Positions 37,260 through 45,896 of a DNA stretch of 64,000 bases are shown in pieces. Position 1 is the first letter of the stretch, and each line of letters begins with the position of its first letter. The notes below the pieces were generated by a model. The model saw only the letters and a program-made list of their open reading frames with translations, ran no database searches and had not been told where the DNA came from. Position numbers and translations under genes: made by a program. Source of the stretch: Flavivirga amylovorans (GTDB lineage: Bacteria; Bacteroidota; Bacteroidia; Flavobacteriales; Flavobacteriaceae); contig NZ_JAUOEM010000004.1 of the NCBI RefSeq assembly GCF_030540875.1, forward strand, positions 543,876 through 607,875, read 5' to 3'.

Positions 37260-38279
37260 ATGAGTGAAAATCGTTTAACACTGGGAGAATACATTATTGA
37301 GAACCAATCGCATTTTGAATATTCGTCTGGAGAATTATCAAAGTTGATAAATTCCATTCGGTTAGCAGCGAAAACAGTTAGTCATAAAGTAAACAAAGCT
37401 GGACTTGTCGATATTATTGGAGCTGTAGGGGATACAAATATTCAAGGTGAAGATCAACAAAGATTAGATGTTTTTGCAAATGATGCTTTTAAAAAGGCAC
37501 TCATAAATAGAGAAATTGTGTGCGGTATTGTAAGCGAAGAAGAGGTTGAATTCATTGCTGTGGAAGGAAAAAAGAAAACCAATACTAACAAATACGTTGT
37601 ATTAATGGATCCCTTAGATGGATCATCAAACATAGATGTAAATGTATCAGTTGGAACAATTTTTTCTGTTTTCAGAAGAATAACACCAGTAGGCACTCCC
37701 GTTCAAAAAGAGGATTTTCTCCAAAAGGGAGATATGCAAGTTGCAGCAGGATACATTATATACGGCACTTCTACAATGCTAGTTTATAGTGTTGGGCAGG
37801 GTGTGAATGGATTTACGCTCAATCCTGCCATCGGTACTTTTTACCTATCGCATCCAGATATAAAAATCCCATACAAAGGTTCAATTTATTCAGTCAACGA
37901 AGGGTATTATTCTCATTTTCCTGATGGTGTAAAAAAGTATATAAAATATTGTCAAGAAGAAAAAGACGATAGACCTTACACATCCAGATATATAGGTTCT
38001 TTGGTTTCAGATTTTCATAGAAATATGATTAATGGAGGTATTTATTTATATCCAACAAGTTCCAAGTATCCTGAAGGAAAATTAAGGCTGTTATATGAAT
38101 GTAACCCTATTGCTTTTTTAGCAGAACAAGCAGGAGGAAAAGCAACAGACGGATTTAAAAGAATATTAGATCTAGAGCCAAAAGAATTGCATCAAAGGGC
38201 TCCAATATTTTGTGGTAGCAAGAATATGATAGATAAACTGGTTGATTTCATCACATCTAATACTATAGCTAACGAATAA
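37260..38279 (+). CDS. fbp: Class I fructose-1,6-bisphosphatase
   Basis: 339 aa. The metal- and substrate-binding motif [20 protein letters not shown] (~116-135), then [29 protein letters not shown] and [20 protein letters not shown] are all diagnostic of class I FBPase and complete. It removes phosphate from fructose 1,6-bisphosphate for gluconeogenesis. Its place at the end of the rhamnose operon fits growth on a sugar that enters metabolism as DHAP and pyruvate, when hexose phosphates have to be made. A strong terminator follows. Confidence 0.95.
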   Translation: MSENRLTLGEYIIENQSHFEYSSGELSKLINSIRLAAKTVSHKVNKAGLVDIIGAVGDTNIQGEDQQRLDVFANDAFKKALINREIVCGIVSEEEVEFIAVEGKKKTNTNKYVVLMDPLDGSSNIDVNVSVGTIFSVFRRITPVGTPVQKEDFLQKGDMQVAAGYIIYGTSTMLVYSVGQGVNGFTLNPAIGTFYLSHPDIKIPYKGSIYSVNEGYYSHFPDGVKKYIKYCQEEKDDRPYTSRYIGSLVSDFHRNMINGGIYLYPTSSKYPEGKLRLLYECNPIAFLAEQAGGKATDGFKRILDLEPKELHQRAPIFCGSKNMIDKLVDFITSNTIANE

Positions 38280-38359
38280 TCATTTATGTTTTCATAAAGT
38301 TAAATTTTTCCAAATCAAATAGAATTTGGTTCGACATTTTTGCTGTACGCTCTACTAGC

Positions 38360-38390
38360 AAAGAGAATCTATTTCTAGATTCTCTTTTTT
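38360..38390 (+). terminator. Terminator of the rhamnose catabolic operon
   Basis: AAAGAGAATCTA-TTTC-TAGATTCTCTTT, a perfect 12-bp stem with further T behind it. Confidence 0.85.
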
Positions 38391-38527
38391 GTGTTATAAA
38401 TTCAAGGATTCTTACAGTTTTTTTTGAATTATTAATTTTTACTTCAATGAGGTCTTAGAAAATTTGTCTAACTTTTTGTTGTAAGTCCATATTTAAGTTT
38501 CCATTTTAAACCTAAAATTTAATAAGA

Positions 38528-40978
38528 TTAAAAAAATACCTTAAATGAGATATTTGGAGTAAACCCCAGAGAGAATCTTTGAACAACTTGTTCCAATATT
38601 AACTCACGCTCTTCGCGTGTAGCCCCAGAAGTTCCTGGTTTGGGAATTCCGCCATCGTCTAAAGGTTTAACTTCTGCTCTGTAAGTTAAATTTACAGGCT
38701 TAATTCTATTATAAATATTTAAGGCAGATAAGCCTAATTGTGCTTTTAGCTTTTTATTTCCAGATTCAATATTAAAGTCATATAATACAGAAGCATCTAA
38801 TCTGTGAAAATCAGGTAACCTATCATTATTAACAGATCCAAAATTAACTACACCGGCATTTTCACCATCAGCATCTATTTTAATTTCATAACTATTTACG
38901 GGGGTAAAAGGCTTTCCTGTTCTATATTGCCACCCTAATGAGAATTGCCATGTATCAAGTTTTAAAGTATTGGATATTCTGAAAGCATGTGTAATATCAT
39001 TATTACCCGGGAACTTAAAAGGCGTGTCTTCTAAATTAGGAAATTGAAATGTAATGTTATTATATGTATACCCAGCCCATATTTTATAATTGTTCCACCG
39101 GTATTTTAACAAAAGATCTAATCCTTTTATGATACTTTTCCCTTCTTCTAAATTTTCTAAAGGATTACTAAAGCCGTTAGTAAATGTAGTTAGACCACTA
39201 AGCTCTTTATAATAAGTGTCAACATCAATATTTAAATGTTTATGATGATATAATACTCCACCAGAAATTTGATTACTGGTTAATAAAGGGAATTGTTCGT
39301 CATCAGACAAACGCCATAATTCATTTTCTAAGCGGAGTTCTGTATGATTGAATTCTATCAATTGGGAAATGGGCTGATTTCGTCTTTCAATAGCTGTTTT
39401 AAACCTTAATTGATCCCCTAAGGGGTATTCGAAGTTTATACGAGGTTCCAATAGAAACTTGTCTAAAGAACTGTAATGCGTTAATCTAAGTCCTGTATTT
39501 ATAAAGCCTTTGTTTTTTAAGTTAAAGGTGAATTCTCCAAATACTGCGTTTTTAAGGTTGTAGTCTTCCTGTATTGAACTTTCCATGTCATTGTCAAAAG
39601 GCTCTTCCTTACTTATTATCACATTTACATCGGTATATGAAAGTTGAAACCCTAACGTCAATTTATGTGTTTCCTTAATTTGAGTTATTGAAGATAAATT
39701 TATACCTATATCTGAAATATCATTTTTACGAATATTAATTTCAGATAAGTCTAAAATACCATTACCGGTTTCATCTTTTAGTTCATTATTTTGATAAAAG
39801 GACTTGTATTGAGAAAAATAGGCAGTAATTTCTTGATGCTGTTTCTCATTTGCTTGATGTTTCCAATTAACGCTTAAGCCTTTATTTTTAGTTATAAGTG
39901 AATCTACAACAAATTCTCCATCGCCATCAAAATCAAAATCTAAACGATTTCTGGTATATAAACCACTAATAGAAATACTATTTTTTGAATTAGGTTTTAT
40001 AATTGCTTTAGCATTAATGTCAGCAAAAGAAAACCTATTATGACTTGTTTCAGGGCTATAATCATCATCGGTTTCTAATTCCAGAATATTTCCATTAATA
40101 TCTTTAGCAATTCCAAAGTTGGTGAAGATTTTATCGGCATAGCTTGTATAAGTTGGTGTTTCCCAAATATTAGAATAAGACCGTCTGGCAAAAACATACA
40201 AAGCTGATTTTTCAGATATAGGGGTTTTAACATATCCATTTACTGATACACCATCAATTTCAAATCCACCTTCATTTTTTTTGGGAATCTGGTCTCCACT
40301 GGTAATATCAATAATTCCGGAAATACGATCACCATAAGCAGCGCTTGTACCAGATCTAAAAATAGTAGCTTTTTGAATAGCAAAAGGATTGAACATAGAG
40401 AACATACCATAGAAGTATCCTGTATTATATAATTTAATACCATCATATAAAATTAAATTTTGATCTGGAGAACCGCCTCGAATCTGGATACCGGTTGCAG
40501 ACTCGTCTAAAGTAGAAATACCAGGAATTAACTGGATGCTTTGGGCTATGTCGCGACTTACCAAACCGGGTAAAATACCCAAACGTTTTGTTGTAACATC
40601 AATAGAGCCATCTTTATTTCTATCTATACCGGTAGTTACATAACCGGAAATGATGACTTCATCTAAAATACGATTACGTATAAATGCTTTTGATTGCGTA
40701 ATAATTATCTGTGAGTTGGAGACCTTCTTAAAACTTAAATTTGTTTCGGTTTCTAAGATGAATAATAAGGCATCTAAGCTTAATGCCTCTTTATTTGTAA
40801 TAGTAACTGTTTTCTCTTTAATAAGATCATTTGCAAAGGAAAAAATAAGTTTATGTCTATCCTCTAAATCTCTAATAATAGTGGAAAGTGGTGTATTGTT
40901 ATAGTTGTAATTTTGCTTTTCTTGTGCCTTTATAATAAAAATAAAGAAAAATGCTATACAGGTAAAAATGTACTTCAT
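38528..40978 (-). CDS. TonB-dependent receptor with N-terminal STN domain, FecA-like
   Basis: 816 aa. After the signal peptide (ends ...IIKAQ), residues 25-95 form a secretin/TonB short N-terminal domain (TPLSTIIRDLEDRHKLIFSF ... TNLSFKKVSNSQIIIT). This domain contacts the FecR anti-sigma in trans-envelope signalling. A plug follows (LGILPGLVSRDIAQSIQLIP, GIQIRGGSPDQNLILYDGI), then a 22-strand-type barrel ending ...RFSLGFTPNISFKVFF. The substrate is unknown. It lies 3 nt behind the fecR gene and downstream of the ECF sigma factor, so it is the sensor and transporter of a three-part signalling system. Confidence 0.9.
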   Translation of the reverse strand: MKYIFTCIAFFFIFIIKAQEKQNYNYNNTPLSTIIRDLEDRHKLIFSFANDLIKEKTVTITNKEALSLDALLFILETETNLSFKKVSNSQIIITQSKAFIRNRILDEVIISGYVTTGIDRNKDGSIDVTTKRLGILPGLVSRDIAQSIQLIPGISTLDESATGIQIRGGSPDQNLILYDGIKLYNTGYFYGMFSMFNPFAIQKATIFRSGTSAAYGDRISGIIDITSGDQIPKKNEGGFEIDGVSVNGYVKTPISEKSALYVFARRSYSNIWETPTYTSYADKIFTNFGIAKDINGNILELETDDDYSPETSHNRFSFADINAKAIIKPNSKNSISISGLYTRNRLDFDFDGDGEFVVDSLITKNKGLSVNWKHQANEKQHQEITAYFSQYKSFYQNNELKDETGNGILDLSEINIRKNDISDIGINLSSITQIKETHKLTLGFQLSYTDVNVIISKEEPFDNDMESSIQEDYNLKNAVFGEFTFNLKNKGFINTGLRLTHYSSLDKFLLEPRINFEYPLGDQLRFKTAIERRNQPISQLIEFNHTELRLENELWRLSDDEQFPLLTSNQISGGVLYHHKHLNIDVDTYYKELSGLTTFTNGFSNPLENLEEGKSIIKGLDLLLKYRWNNYKIWAGYTYNNITFQFPNLEDTPFKFPGNNDITHAFRISNTLKLDTWQFSLGWQYRTGKPFTPVNSYEIKIDADGENAGVVNFGSVNNDRLPDFHRLDASVLYDFNIESGNKKLKAQLGLSALNIYNRIKPVNLTYRAEVKPLDDGGIPKPGTSGATREERELILEQVVQRFSLGFTPNISFKVFF

Positions 40979-40981
40979 TCT

Positions 40982-41899
40982 TTATTTAGATAAAATAATA
41001 ATAGGACTGCCTTCTGGTTTTTGATAGGTTATGCCCATAGGAATTAAAGTTGTTTGCAATGCATTTTCAAGATTATTATGTGTAAAACTACCCGAAAATA
41101 AACGTGTAGTGTCTATGGTATTTATATCGAAAGTGATGGGGTAAAGACACGTTAATTCTTCCAGAACGATAGAAAGTGGTTGATCTGTAAATTTAGAAAT
41201 ACCAGTTTTCCAGTCAGGCGTATCTTCTTTAAAAGTTTGTTCTTTTATCATACTATGATCTAAAAGAATTTGCGAGCCTTTAGTTAGTGTAAAATCCTTA
41301 GTGGTATCTGTATTATCTAGCTTTGTAAAGCGTATTTTACCCTCGTAACATTTTATTTCAAACTGGGTTCTGTCTTTAATATTAAATTCTGTACCTAAAA
41401 CATTAATAGCGCCTTTTGAAGTGTTTACAACAAAGGGGCCTTCCTTTACAATTTTAAAATAGGCTTCGCCAGTTAATTTAACGACTTTATTATGTAACCA
41501 AAAAAAGCGTTTATGAGATAAGCTAGAGTTAGCATTCAGGTTAATTACAGAGCCATCGGCCAATCTTATAGTCTGTTTTTCTCCAATAGCTGTGGTATAC
41601 GTTTTGTTTGAAGTTAAGAACGTTCCTAAACTTAGTATTAAAACAGCTGCAACTGCTATAGCGTACCACAATTGCTTAACTTTTGATGTTTTTGCACCGG
41701 TTTGCAGTTTTTGCTTTACTATCTGTAACGCGGTTTCTGTATCAATATTAGGACCAGCTAGAAGTTGGGACTCTCTGTTAATAATTTCAAATTGCTTAAA
41801 AGTTTCAGATTGCTCAAATGCTTTAAGCTCATCTTTAGAAAGCGCTCCTGCAATCCATCTTCCTAAAAAAGTATCGTCGTCAATGTAATTTTTTGCCAT
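40982..41899 (-). CDS. FecR-family anti-sigma regulator
   Basis: 305 aa. A cytoplasmic N-terminal part (about 1-85) with FLGRWIAGALSKDELKAFEQ is followed by one membrane helix at about 87-106 (LWYAIAVAAVLILSLGTFLT). The periplasmic FecR beta domain has TIRLADGSVINLNANSSLSH, LTGEAYFKIVKEGPFVV and VLGTEFNIKD. A C-terminal STN-like region (SIVLEELTCLYPITFDI) follows. FecR holds the ECF sigma factor and releases it when the receptor is occupied. Its promoter (41916-41947) lies between it and the sigma gene. Confidence 0.93.
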   Translation of the reverse strand: MAKNYIDDDTFLGRWIAGALSKDELKAFEQSETFKQFEIINRESQLLAGPNIDTETALQIVKQKLQTGAKTSKVKQLWYAIAVAAVLILSLGTFLTSNKTYTTAIGEKQTIRLADGSVINLNANSSLSHKRFFWLHNKVVKLTGEAYFKIVKEGPFVVNTSKGAINVLGTEFNIKDRTQFEIKCYEGKIRFTKLDNTDTTKDFTLTKGSQILLDHSMIKEQTFKEDTPDWKTGISKFTDQPLSIVLEELTCLYPITFDINTIDTTRLFSGSFTHNNLENALQTTLIPMGITYQKPEGSPIIILSK

Positions 41900-41915
41900 A
41901 AGCTTTTGTCTTATT

Positions 41916-41947
41916 TATTAGACAGTAAAAAAACAAATTACCCTATT
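41916..41947 (-). promoter_or_regulatory. Candidate ECF promoter in front of fecR
   Basis: Minus strand: AATAGGGT (41947-41940), 15 nt after GGGT, TGTCTAATA. It begins at the sigma stop codon. Same pattern and exactly the same 15-nt spacing as at 42522 and 45711. Confidence 0.7.
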
Positions 41948-42498
41948 TATACTTTAATGTCTTTACCTAGGATGTCTCTTAACTCCCTTAACGCAATACT
42001 CATTCTACGTTCTATAGCTTTCACCGTTAACCCAGTAATTTCTGCAATTTCTTTATAAGTCTTTTTTTCAACTCTACTTAATAAGAATACTTCACGTTCC
42101 TTTACAGATAATGTATTAATTGCGGCTTTAAGCTTTTTCCTAAATTCATCAATTTCAATTATGAAATCCGGACTTTCATAATCTATAGTGTCTGTGAGCG
42201 TTTTTTGATGTTTAAGTTTTACTTTTTGGTGTGCAACATCATTTAAAAACAGGTTATTACAAGCAGTATAAATATATGATTTGGCTTTAGAGTAAGTAAT
42301 CGTGTTACAAAGTTTCCACAATTTTATAAATACATTTTGTACAATGTCTTCTGCTTGTTGAAAATTACCACATTTATAATAAATATATTTTGTAGCAGGT
42401 TCGTAAAACTTACGAAATAGCTTATTGTAATTATGCTCCTCACAAACAGATGGTTCCTTTTCTAACATTTTATATAAAATCGAGGTAAAAATAGTCAA
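41947..42498 (-). CDS. ECF sigma factor (FecI-like)
   Basis: 183 aa from the first ATG, or 173 from the second (MLEKEPSVC), which is a more normal N-terminus. Region 2 reads FQQAEDIVQNVFIKLWKLC (~63-81) and region 4 LSVKEREVFLLSRVEKKTYKEI continued by AEITGLTVKAIERRM (~133-170). It directs RNA polymerase to the extracytoplasmic stress or uptake regulon and is controlled by the adjacent FecR. The shared AATAGGGT...TGTC motif at three nearby promoters is the obvious candidate target. Confidence 0.93.
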   Translation of the reverse strand: MTIFTSILYKMLEKEPSVCEEHNYNKLFRKFYEPATKYIYYKCGNFQQAEDIVQNVFIKLWKLCNTITYSKAKSYIYTACNNLFLNDVAHQKVKLKHQKTLTDTIDYESPDFIIEIDEFRKKLKAAINTLSVKEREVFLLSRVEKKTYKEIAEITGLTVKAIERRMSIALRELRDILGKDIKV

Positions 42499-42521
42499 AC
42501 TCCAAAAAAGAATCCTAAAAA

Positions 42522-42551
42522 AATAGGGTGACTTCAGTTTTACCTGTCTTA
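42522..42551 (+). promoter_or_regulatory. Candidate ECF promoter of the thioredoxin-apbE-DUF4266-DUF3570 operon
   Basis: AATAGGGT (42522-42529), 15 nt, TGTCTTA (42545-42551), preceded by ACC. The ATG at 42598 follows 47 nt later. Confidence 0.75.
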
Positions 42552-42597
42552 CAATTGAAATGGCGTAGAAAATTACGTCACAAATGACCCCTTAATC

Positions 42598-43023
42598 ATG
42601 AAATATATAAACATACTGATGTTATTTATAGCATCCCTTAGCTTTAGCCAAAATTGGAATACAAATTTTGAGGATGCAAAGAAAATGGCGGAAAAAAAAG
42701 AACAAAACGTCATTCTGGTTTTTTCTGGTTCCGATTGGTGTGCACCTTGTATAAAATTGGAAAAAGAGGTTTGGAGTTCCCAGGTATTTAAAAATTATGC
42801 TAAAGAACATTATGTATTACTGAAAGCTGATTTTCCAAGGCGTAAAAAAAATGCATTACATAAAGACATTCAAAAACAAAACAATCAATTAGCAGAGCGC
42901 TACAACAAAAATGGATATTTCCCGCTAGTTGTTGTTCTCAATAAAAACGGCGATGTATTAGGTCAGGTAGGATACAATAAAATGAAACCAGAAGACTACA
43001 TTAACGTCCTTAATTCATTTTAA
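42598..43023 (+). CDS. Exported thioredoxin-like protein
   Basis: 141 aa with a signal peptide (MKYINILMLFIASLSFSQ). The thioredoxin fold has the active-site DWCAPC with Cys48 and Cys51, of the thioredoxin_7/DUF255-like secreted type. Later it has the cis-Pro region GYFPLVVVLNKNGDVLG. It would act on disulfides in the periplasm. It is first gene of a four-gene ECF-controlled operon. The last gene but one encodes a lipoprotein with a CxC tail, an obvious candidate redox partner (inference). Confidence 0.87.
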   Translation: MKYINILMLFIASLSFSQNWNTNFEDAKKMAEKKEQNVILVFSGSDWCAPCIKLEKEVWSSQVFKNYAKEHYVLLKADFPRRKKNALHKDIQKQNNQLAERYNKNGYFPLVVVLNKNGDVLGQVGYNKMKPEDYINVLNSF

Positions 43024-43033
43024 CTAAAAGCAC

Positions 43034-44005
43034 ATGCTAAAACGATTTTACATAATCATATTTTTAAGTTTTAATTTGACCACTGCCCAGGTAACCTGTA
43101 AACGAGCCGTTCTTTTAATGGGCAGTGGGTTTGACATTACAGTTGTAGCAGATACCAAAAAAGAGGCTAATACGTATATAGATATTGCGATACAGGAAAT
43201 TTCAAGGATAGAACGTCTAATCTCGTCCTGGGACACAAATTCTCAAACCTCTTTGATTAATAGCAATGCTGGAATTAAACCTGTTAAGGTGGATAAGGAA
43301 TTATTCGAACTTATTCAACGTGCTATAAAGATTTCTAAACTCACAGATGGGGCTTTTGATATTAGCTATGCTTCTATGGACAGAATATGGACGTTTGATG
43401 GTAGTATGAAAATCATGCCTACAAAAGAGGCTATTACGCAATCTGTAGCCAAAGTAGGGTACAGGCATATCATTTTAAATAATGAAGCGCAAACCGTATT
43501 TCTAAAGCTAAAAGGAATGAAAATCGGTTTTGGTGCCATCGGTAAAGGGTATGCTGCCGATAAGGCAAAGGCATTATTAAAACAAAAAGGTGTTAAGGCT
43601 GGAATTATCAATGCTTCCGGAGATTTAAATTCATGGGGAAGACAAACAAATGGAGACGATTGGAAGGTTGCTATAAAAAACCCCTTGAATAAAAATAACG
43701 TATTCGCATTATTACCAATTCACGAAAAAGCAGTTGTTACTTCGGGTAATTACGAGAAGCAAGTGACTTTTAATGGTAAAACATACACACATATTATAGA
43801 CCCCCGTACTGGTTATCCAAGTAGCGGAATTGTTAGTGTAAGTGTATTAGCTCCCAGTGCAGAACTGGCAGATGCATTAGCAACTTCAATTTTTGTAATG
43901 GGGAAAGATGTTGGGCTAAACCGCATCAATCAAATGCAATCTATAGAATGCATTATAGTAGATGATAAAGGGAAAATATATTATTCAAATAATATTAAGA
44001 ATTAA
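43034..44005 (+). CDS. apbE: FAD:protein FMN transferase (ApbE family)
   Basis: 323 aa with a signal peptide (ends ...LTTAQ). ApbE landmarks are present: MGSGFDITVVAD, SSWDTNSQTSLINSNAG, GKGYAADKAKALLKQKGVKA, INASGDLNSWG and the magnesium/FAD motif HIIDPRTGYPSSG near 255-267. The enzyme moves FMN from FAD onto Ser/Thr of exported proteins. No obvious flavinylation-target domain (FMN_bind) is encoded in this window. The neighbours DUF4266 and DUF3570 are therefore the candidates for its partner, or the target is encoded elsewhere. Confidence 0.93.
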   Translation: MLKRFYIIIFLSFNLTTAQVTCKRAVLLMGSGFDITVVADTKKEANTYIDIAIQEISRIERLISSWDTNSQTSLINSNAGIKPVKVDKELFELIQRAIKISKLTDGAFDISYASMDRIWTFDGSMKIMPTKEAITQSVAKVGYRHIILNNEAQTVFLKLKGMKIGFGAIGKGYAADKAKALLKQKGVKAGIINASGDLNSWGRQTNGDDWKVAIKNPLNKNNVFALLPIHEKAVVTSGNYEKQVTFNGKTYTHIIDPRTGYPSSGIVSVSVLAPSAELADALATSIFVMGKDVGLNRINQMQSIECIIVDDKGKIYYSNNIKN

Positions 44006-44028
44006 TTAAAAAAGAAAATCAATTATAT

Positions 44029-44238
44029 ATGAGCAGAGGTCTTTTTATCGTATTGGCTTTAATGAGTTTGTCTTCTTGCATAGCAGTCAAGGAGTATGAA
44101 AAAGTTAATATCAATGATCCAGACATGAAGTTGTCGTCATTAACAATACATCGTTTCGAAACTAACTTTCAAGTATACAGAGAAGCCGCATCTGGTGCTA
44201 ATGGAGGTAAAACAGGGGGAGGCTGTGGATGTAACTAA
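44029..44238 (+). CDS. DUF4266 lipoprotein with Gly/Cys tail
   Basis: 69 aa. Lipoprotein signal with LSSC, lipidated Cys at 17. The mature part is only about 50 residues and ends EAASGANGGKTGGGCGCN, with Cys66 and Cys68 in the family's conserved glycine-rich C-terminus. DUF4266 genes regularly neighbour DUF3570 and apbE genes; function is unknown. A conserved CxC at the very end of a tiny lipoprotein suggests metal binding, redox chemistry with the operon's thioredoxin, or a modification site (inference). The next gene starts 1 nt after its stop. Confidence 0.88.
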   Translation: MSRGLFIVLALMSLSSCIAVKEYEKVNINDPDMKLSSLTIHRFETNFQVYREAASGANGGKTGGGCGCN

Positions 44239-44239
44239 T

Positions 44240-45709
44240 ATGAGAAAGGGATTTATTATAGTTACATTTTTGTTTTCCGTTTTTGGGTTTTCACAAGTAA
44301 AGTCTAAAGATTCCATGGACACTTATAAAAAGCGTGTCCTGGAATCGACAGAATTAGACTTTCTTGTAAGTTATTATACTCAGGATGGAAACCATGCTTC
44401 GGTTACCGGAGGTATTGGAGATGAACATCTTACTGACATTACACCAACTATTGTTGTAGCGATTCCTATGAATGCCGATGATGTGTTAACAGTAGATGCG
44501 GGGATATCTGCCTATACCTCAGCTTCCTCTAGTAACTTAGACCCCTTTGATGCTTCAGGAGCTTCTGCTGGAGGTTATGATGATGACGATGATGAAGGTA
44601 ATGGAGGTAATAATAATACAGTTAACCCAATGGGTAGTCCATGGGTAGCGTCCTCAGGAGCTTCTGCACAAGATATATGGGGTGGTGTTAATGTGAGTTA
44701 TAGCCATAGTTCTGATGATAGAAATTCTATCTGGAGTGTTAATGCCGCATTCGCTACAGAATACGATTATATCTCTACAGGTTTTGGTGGAGGTTATACA
44801 AAATTGTTCAATGAAAAAAACACAGAACTGAGTATCAAAGGACAAGTATATCTAGATGCATGGCAACCCAGATATCCAACCGAAATAGACTCTTATATAG
44901 AAGCAGGTGAAAGTTTAAATAACGGCTTCTTTAATGGTGTAGACATTTTAGATCAAAATGGAAGTGTCATTAACAAGAATGGGGTCAATGTATGGTCTCC
45001 ATTTAATACAGCGTTAATCACTGATAAAGCTCGTAATTCATATACTTTATCGTTAGGATTCTCACAGATACTCAGTAAGCATGCTCAATTTTCCATATTT
45101 TTAGATGTCGTGCAACAAAAAGGCTGGTTGGCGAACCCTATGCAGCGTGTTTACTTTGCAGATAGAGCTAATTATTATGTAGGTAATGCTTCAAGTATTC
45201 CTAGCTATACGTCTCGAAATAATAAGGATGTTTTTCATTTGGCTGATGATATAGAACGATTGCCAGATTCTCGTTTTAAGATACCGATTGGCGCACGATT
45301 TAATTATTACATAAACGAAGTGGTTTCCCTTAGAACCTATTATCGTTATTATTTTGATGATTGGGGTGTTAATTCGCATACGTTAAGTCTGGAATTACCT
45401 ATAAAGCTATCTCAAGGTAAGTTTACATTATACCCAACGTATCGTTTTTATAATCAAACAGCAGCCGATTATTTTGCACCGTATGAAACTCATATATCTG
45501 CTTCAGAGTTTTATACCTCAGATTATGATTTATCCAAGTTTAATAGTAATCAATATGGCTTAGGATTGAGATATACTGACATATTCACAAAGTTTAAAAT
45601 TTTTAATCTTGGTCTTAAGTCATTTGATTTGAAATATAGTAGCTACAACAGAAGCGATGGATTAAAGGCAGGCATTATTTCTACTGGATTTAAATTTATA
45701 CTCGATTAA
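44240..45709 (+). CDS. DUF3570 outer-membrane beta-barrel protein
   Basis: 489 aa from the ATG at 44240, which gives a clean signal peptide (MRKGFIIVTFLFSVFGFSQ). An upstream in-frame ATG at 44195 would overlap the lipoprotein gene and hide the signal. The body is rich in alternating amphipathic strands and ends with an aromatic strand (GIISTGFKFILD), as in an outer-membrane barrel. A low-complexity acidic/Gly loop (GGYDDDDDEGNGGNNNT) lies near 112-128. This is the DUF3570 family, the usual partner of DUF4266. Role unknown; a porin or export channel is plausible. Confidence 0.87.
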   Translation: MRKGFIIVTFLFSVFGFSQVKSKDSMDTYKKRVLESTELDFLVSYYTQDGNHASVTGGIGDEHLTDITPTIVVAIPMNADDVLTVDAGISAYTSASSSNLDPFDASGASAGGYDDDDDEGNGGNNNTVNPMGSPWVASSGASAQDIWGGVNVSYSHSSDDRNSIWSVNAAFATEYDYISTGFGGGYTKLFNEKNTELSIKGQVYLDAWQPRYPTEIDSYIEAGESLNNGFFNGVDILDQNGSVINKNGVNVWSPFNTALITDKARNSYTLSLGFSQILSKHAQFSIFLDVVQQKGWLANPMQRVYFADRANYYVGNASSIPSYTSRNNKDVFHLADDIERLPDSRFKIPIGARFNYYINEVVSLRTYYRYYFDDWGVNSHTLSLELPIKLSQGKFTLYPTYRFYNQTAADYFAPYETHISASEFYTSDYDLSKFNSNQYGLGLRYTDIFTKFKIFNLGLKSFDLKYSSYNRSDGLKAGIISTGFKFILD

Positions 45710-45710
45710 A

Positions 45711-45740
45711 AATAGGGTGCTTTATAGGTTACCTGTCTTA
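45711..45740 (+). promoter_or_regulatory. Candidate ECF promoter downstream of DUF3570
   Basis: AATAGGGT (45711-45718), 15 nt, TGTCTTA (45734-45740), preceded by ACC. It begins 2 nt after the DUF3570 stop and 50 nt before a small ORF, the same geometry as the promoter at 42522. Confidence 0.7.
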
Positions 45741-45789
45741 TATCATATAAACCAAATTAATTGTGAAACCTACTAACATAAAAAGAATT

Positions 45790-45888
45790 ATGTCTCACAA
45801 ATTTTGTAAGACACTAACGCCAATTGTGATATTCTTATCTCTAACGCATGCATTATTGGTTTTAATTCATCTCTTATTTAATCTCTAA
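45790..45888 (+). CDS. Possible 32-aa membrane peptide
   Basis: MSHKFCKTLTPIVIFLSLTH then ALLVLIHLLFNL: one hydrophobic helix occupying most of the peptide. It starts 50 nt downstream of the ECF-type motif, much as the thioredoxin gene does after its own motif, and ends 8 nt before the HTH gene. No family recognised. Position is the main support. Confidence 0.4.
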   Translation: MSHKFCKTLTPIVIFLSLTHALLVLIHLLFNL

Positions 45889-45896
45889 CAATCATA

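Noticed and set aside
44195..44239. Upstream ATG of the DUF3570 frame
   Set aside because: It would overlap the DUF4266 gene and bury the signal peptide; the ATG at 44240 is preferred.
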